Positions 60,387-64,000 of a stretch of DNA of 64,000 nucleotides are shown here, piece after piece; within the stretch, counting starts at the first letter, position 1, and every line of letters begins with the position of its first letter. The stretch is from positions 8,990,001 through 9,054,000 of the forward strand of contig JAPNXP010000002.1 of NCBI GenBank assembly GCA_028753945.1, read 5' to 3'. Under the pieces are notes generated by a model. The model did no database searches, was not told the origin of the DNA, and worked only from the letters and a program-made list of their open reading frames with translations. The DNA is from Hexactinellida sp. DTS-2022. Its lineage: Eukaryota; Porifera; Hexactinellida. A program made the position numbers and the translations under genes.

Positions 60387-60640
60387 TACCGTATTTCCTT
60401 GAATAGTAGCCGGGGCGATTGTTGTTTTTTATGCTATTTTCTGACCAATAAGTTTTTTGACTTTACGAGAATATCACATGTTGATACATATTATTTAGTA
60501 TTAGTCGGTAGATAATCGTATTGCCATTATAATTCAATAAATATATTTACTCCTGGCAGCGATAGTAAATGTTATTTGCCAATTAGGGGGGGCGATTATT
60601 CAAGGGGGTTGATTATTCGAGGGGGGGCTACCAGGGGCGC
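60387..60640. mobile_element. TACCGTATTTCC-type element fragment
   Basis: Begins TACCGTATTTCCTTGAATAG, then GCCGGGGCGATTGTTG. Its far side shows GGGGGGGCGATTATTCAAGG repeated as GATTATTCGAGGGGGGG. Related to 1455-5247. A CAGGGGCGCCGGAAC hAT-like end follows at 60632. Confidence 0.4.
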
Positions 60641-60837
60641 CGGAACTCATTTGTATCAGGGTGGGTATACTTCCCGATATACATAAAATTATAAAAAAAT
60701 TAAATAATACTAATAACGAGAATACACGTTTTTTGTTTATAACTATAAGGAATACCTTTATAAGGAACTTTGAGGCTGAAATTGACAAAATAAAAAAGGG
60801 ATTTCAGGCTGAAATTTTAATTAGTGTTCGTTGTTAA

Positions 60838-61557
60838 GGTTAAATTACCCCACGGGAATGAAATCTCTTGTATTAATCTGTAATTGTTAGAAATAGATCA
60901 AGGTACGATACAAAGCAATAAACAAAAAAGAAAATGTCTCAATATATTATACTTTTTATTTTTTGTCGGTTTCAATATTTGGCTAATACAAATCTCCCAT
61001 AGGGCGATTTCAAAAAGTGGTGGTCGATATTATAGTGTAATTTGGCAATGCGGCCATCAATGTTTGTTATCAGAATCAATATTGAAAGATTATAAGCGTA
61101 CGGAGTTGGTAGTCGGTTTACATTTTTGAATTATGACTCTGAAATTATTTTTCAAACATTTTATCAAATATCTCATAAAAAACATGACCTTTTTAATGAT
61201 TTCTTTAGTTCAAAAGGTCGCAACTTTTTTTATTTAGGTCAAATCAAAATTCTAAACCAGTCACCTACAGCATATAACGATGATCTATGTGATATATCGC
61301 ACATAATATGTCTTTAGCTAATAATGATCTTGAGATCGACACACTTATCAGGTGGAGTCTGAAGAAATCCCCCTATGGGACTTTTGTATTACCATGAAAC
61401 TGCACGCCCCATAAAATCGAATTTATTCAAAATAATTCGATTTCGTTTTCAGTTTCGATATAGCAATAATGTCTTCTATTATATATGTGAAAATTAAACA
61501 TCTTACTTCAAAACGAAATTTATGTGTTTTTTTACATGAATCTGCCGTAATTTAACC
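60838..61557. mobile_element. 720-bp TTAA MITE, GGTTAAATTAC family (copy 6)
   Basis: TTAA 60834-60837 and 61558-61561. Differs from 11499-12218 by only about two noticed bases (one A/G near 61396, one T/A near 61465). Confidence 0.95.
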
Positions 61558-61561
61558 TTAA

Positions 61562-62676
61562 CCCTTCTTTTATAACTCCAAAGGTGTTGCCCACGTTAAA
61601 ATAACTATTTATTGTATTTACAATGTTTCAATATTCACACATATGATAGTCTGACAAAATCTTTGCGCAACTCAACAAAAGTCTTTAGGTAAAAGTGGAA
61701 ATTGCAAAAGTTATTGCCCTTCGGCGGTCATCAGGGAACGGATTCTTGACTAAATTATAACTCAGAGAGGAAATGAGAAAAATTCATGTTACACTAGAGA
61801 AATATAATTAGCACACATGGTTTCCCATATGTGAATAGTATATTTTGTGACCCTATGACGCACCGTTATCGATATTGCCCTATATGGTAGTGCGAATGTG
61901 ACGAAATTTGATGACAAATATAAATTTCTATCTCCTATACGGGAGACTCTAGAGCTTTGCTCCAAATTACTAATCACGTTGATATATCATTTCTAAATCA
62001 TTGCAAAGTCAAAAATCACTCAAACCAAATGGTTACACAGGTATAAATTCGAATGCCCATATATGGAGGTGATATATGAACATCAAAAGATAGAAAATCC
62101 AGATTCAAAAGTGAACTGGAGCTTAGTTCTAACTTTCAGACACTATAAGTGATTGAATACTTAGCAAGATGGCCGATATTAATTCCTTCCCGAATCAATA
62201 TTCCTCGCTGTAGACGTGTCGAAAATCCTCTCTGCCACTTGAAAACCACCGTAACTAATCATAGCAGGACACTATTTTCAAAGCTTAGTTTTGGGAACTT
62301 TATTAATCACTTATGAGTCAAATTTTTCATCACTAACTGTGGACATCACTTTTTTTATCATCAATAATTTTAATCAAAATTAACAATAATTTTGCAACCC
62401 AAAGCATAAACTACAGCTTAACTACTTAGCTATAATGACAGTAAAGTCAATTTTGAAAGGCAACAGGTCTAAAGTAAAAGGTTTATTTGCTTTGTAATAC
62501 AGTTGATTAGAAGTTAGAACATATTTTGTCAAAAAAACTCCTACAAGGCGTATCTAGATTACTAACAGTCCATTCTTGCCAACCGTACAGGGATTTAACC
62601 ATTTTGGATTTTCTGTACAGGCGTAAGGGTCTAAGGGATGTAATAAATTTGTATATGGATTACTAGCCTGGATAAA
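61562..62676. other. No gene; dispersed-repeat traces
   Basis: Contains a CCATATATGG-bearing repeat segment near 61850-62130, related to 5380-5700 and 48890-49120. No coding frame with motifs. Confidence 0.45.
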
Positions 62677-62680
62677 TTAA

Positions 62681-63576
62681 CGGTGTCCGGATAGGGATTC
62701 AGACAAATTACAATGGTAAATTTGTATTGCTTCTTCATAACTACTTGTGATTCATAACAAGTATCTAGGAAGGCATTTCTAAGAATAACTGCACTTTAAA
62801 AAATTCAAATTTCAAAATGTAACTAAATATATATCGAATTTCTAAAAATGGCTTCTAATTGACCGTAACATAGTCTAATAGTCTATAATCTTTTGTAGAA
62901 GCACTTCCCAACTTCTAACTAGTTGTTGTATAAGATATTGAGTTACTTAGAAACCTATCCAACTTGCGTTAACAATGAATTTACTTTTTTTTCCTCGATT
63001 TTTTTACAGTTTTCGATTCAAAGTCCACATTTCTTCAATTTATTGGGAAATTTCACACATTCTGTTCCTATATTCAATCCCAAATCATAAATTACTCATT
63101 CTACTTACTATTTTTTTTCGATATAGTTATGTTATTGACAATGCAGTTGAGTTTGTAGAGATAACTCAATCCATTTCATCAAAACTAAGCTTTCTAAATC
63201 AATTTTATTATTCTTTGAAACAAGCATTTGAAAATTAAGTGTTTATTTGTTCTAATTTCTCAATATAGTCACTTACTAACATTTCATTTTGATTCTAAAG
63301 TGTCTTAGTATTCCCCCCCAATATATTACTTCTAGAAAAAACAAGATAATGTCTACTATTACACATACTCTACTGTAAAATTTCAATGATATCGGCAAAA
63401 TTTGTAATCTTTACCATATATGGAGGTGTTGCAACGTCATATTGTGACACTTATGAATGACAAAATCAAAATTAAGATTGGAGGACAAATATTTATGTCA
63501 TTGAGTGTATATTTATTTAAAAAAAAAATTCCGGTGGAATAAAAGAATTTCTGTAATTAGCCCTGTCCGGACACCG
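62681..63576. mobile_element. 896-bp TTAA element, CGGTGTCC family
   Basis: TTAA 62677-62680 and 63577-63580; ends CGGTGTCCGGATAGGG and the inverse of CGGTGTCCGGACAGGG. The 87-codon plus frame inside (62975-63238) is Phe/Ile-rich and has no motif. Confidence 0.85.
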
Positions 63577-63580
63577 TTAA

Positions 63581-64000
63581 TGATTGTTTGTCGAATAATA
63601 CATAAAAAATGCGTAACCCTAAATGTAGCATAATGTTTTGTGTAAATTATACTTTATTCAAGCGTACAGCGATTCTCTGTACAAACTACATATTTCAATA
63701 TTATCTGCGTTAATAAGTGATTATTTTGATTTATGTCAAACTTAATAAGAAAAAATATGATGTTCTTATGTATATCTTGACACACATAATATAATGGTTT
63801 GGGGTCAGAGTAATTCGTTTGAATAAAGTGTAGATCTTCATTTTAGACGAGCGAGTGAAGTGAGCGAGAAAAAGGTTTGAGGTGTCTAGGAATCTTGACC
63901 AATGTACAGGGGGAAATTGGAGCTTCCTACAGGCATATGACACAAATGCATTGGAAAGTGTGAATTCATTAAATTGAATTCAATAGCATCAATGAAACAG
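63581..64000. other. No recognised feature at the right edge
   Basis: AT-rich. Contains GAGCGAGTGAAGTGAGCGAG at 63849, a short purine-rich motif often seen in repeats. A 70-codon minus frame lacks motifs. Confidence 0.4.

Overview
The window is AT-rich nuclear DNA from a eukaryote, most likely an invertebrate animal. Nearly everything recognisable is transposon-derived: TTAA-flanked (piggyBac/Kolobok-type) elements, Tc1/mariner, Tigger/pogo, hAT and Helitron remnants, a P-element/THAP9-like transposase fragment with splice-like signals, a Transib (RAG1-family) transposase fossil, microsatellites and minisatellites. I see no intact host gene, operon, rRNA, tRNA or CRISPR array. Most open frames are short shadows, or are shared between copies only because they lie inside repeats. 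The taxon is an inference from repeat content; I cannot name the species.

Layout: 1-549 holds the edge of a P-element/THAP9-like transposase (minus strand). 1149-6324 is a probable four-level nest of elements. 6661-7682 is a C-rich, decayed coding island of unknown family. 7.7-15.8 kb carries MITEs, a Helitron 3' end, a SINE-like piece and microsatellites. 16392-18520 (minus) is a broken Transib/RAG1-like transposase with at least two stops and six frameshifts, in which three of the aligned RAG1 catalytic acids can be located. Its 5' terminus, at 19143, carries the exact heptamer CACAGTG.

18277-46137 is a three-copy, head-to-tail tandem array (A 18277-27668, B 27669-36540, C 36541-46137). 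The copies are almost identical, and the left breakpoint lies inside the Transib gene. They differ by an 870-bp TTAA element found only in A, a 720-bp TTAA element found only in C (both with clean empty TTAA sites in the other copies), and a 113-bp minisatellite with 6 units in A but 9 in B and C. Each copy also carries the Transib 5' end, a 35-bp minisatellite, two Helitron pieces facing tail to tail around a hAT MITE and a Tc1 MITE, a Tigger MITE, a small frame with a degenerate 2A-like motif, and a decayed unidentified coding stretch.

46.1-64 kb is unduplicated and again transposon-rich, with several TTAA elements (two of them abutting at one shared TTAA), a Helitron 5' end, an 82-bp minisatellite and 12-bp CAGCTCCCAATC-type repeats. 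The parts do not form a pathway. Their interest is as a record of recent TTAA-element activity and of RAG-family transposon decay.
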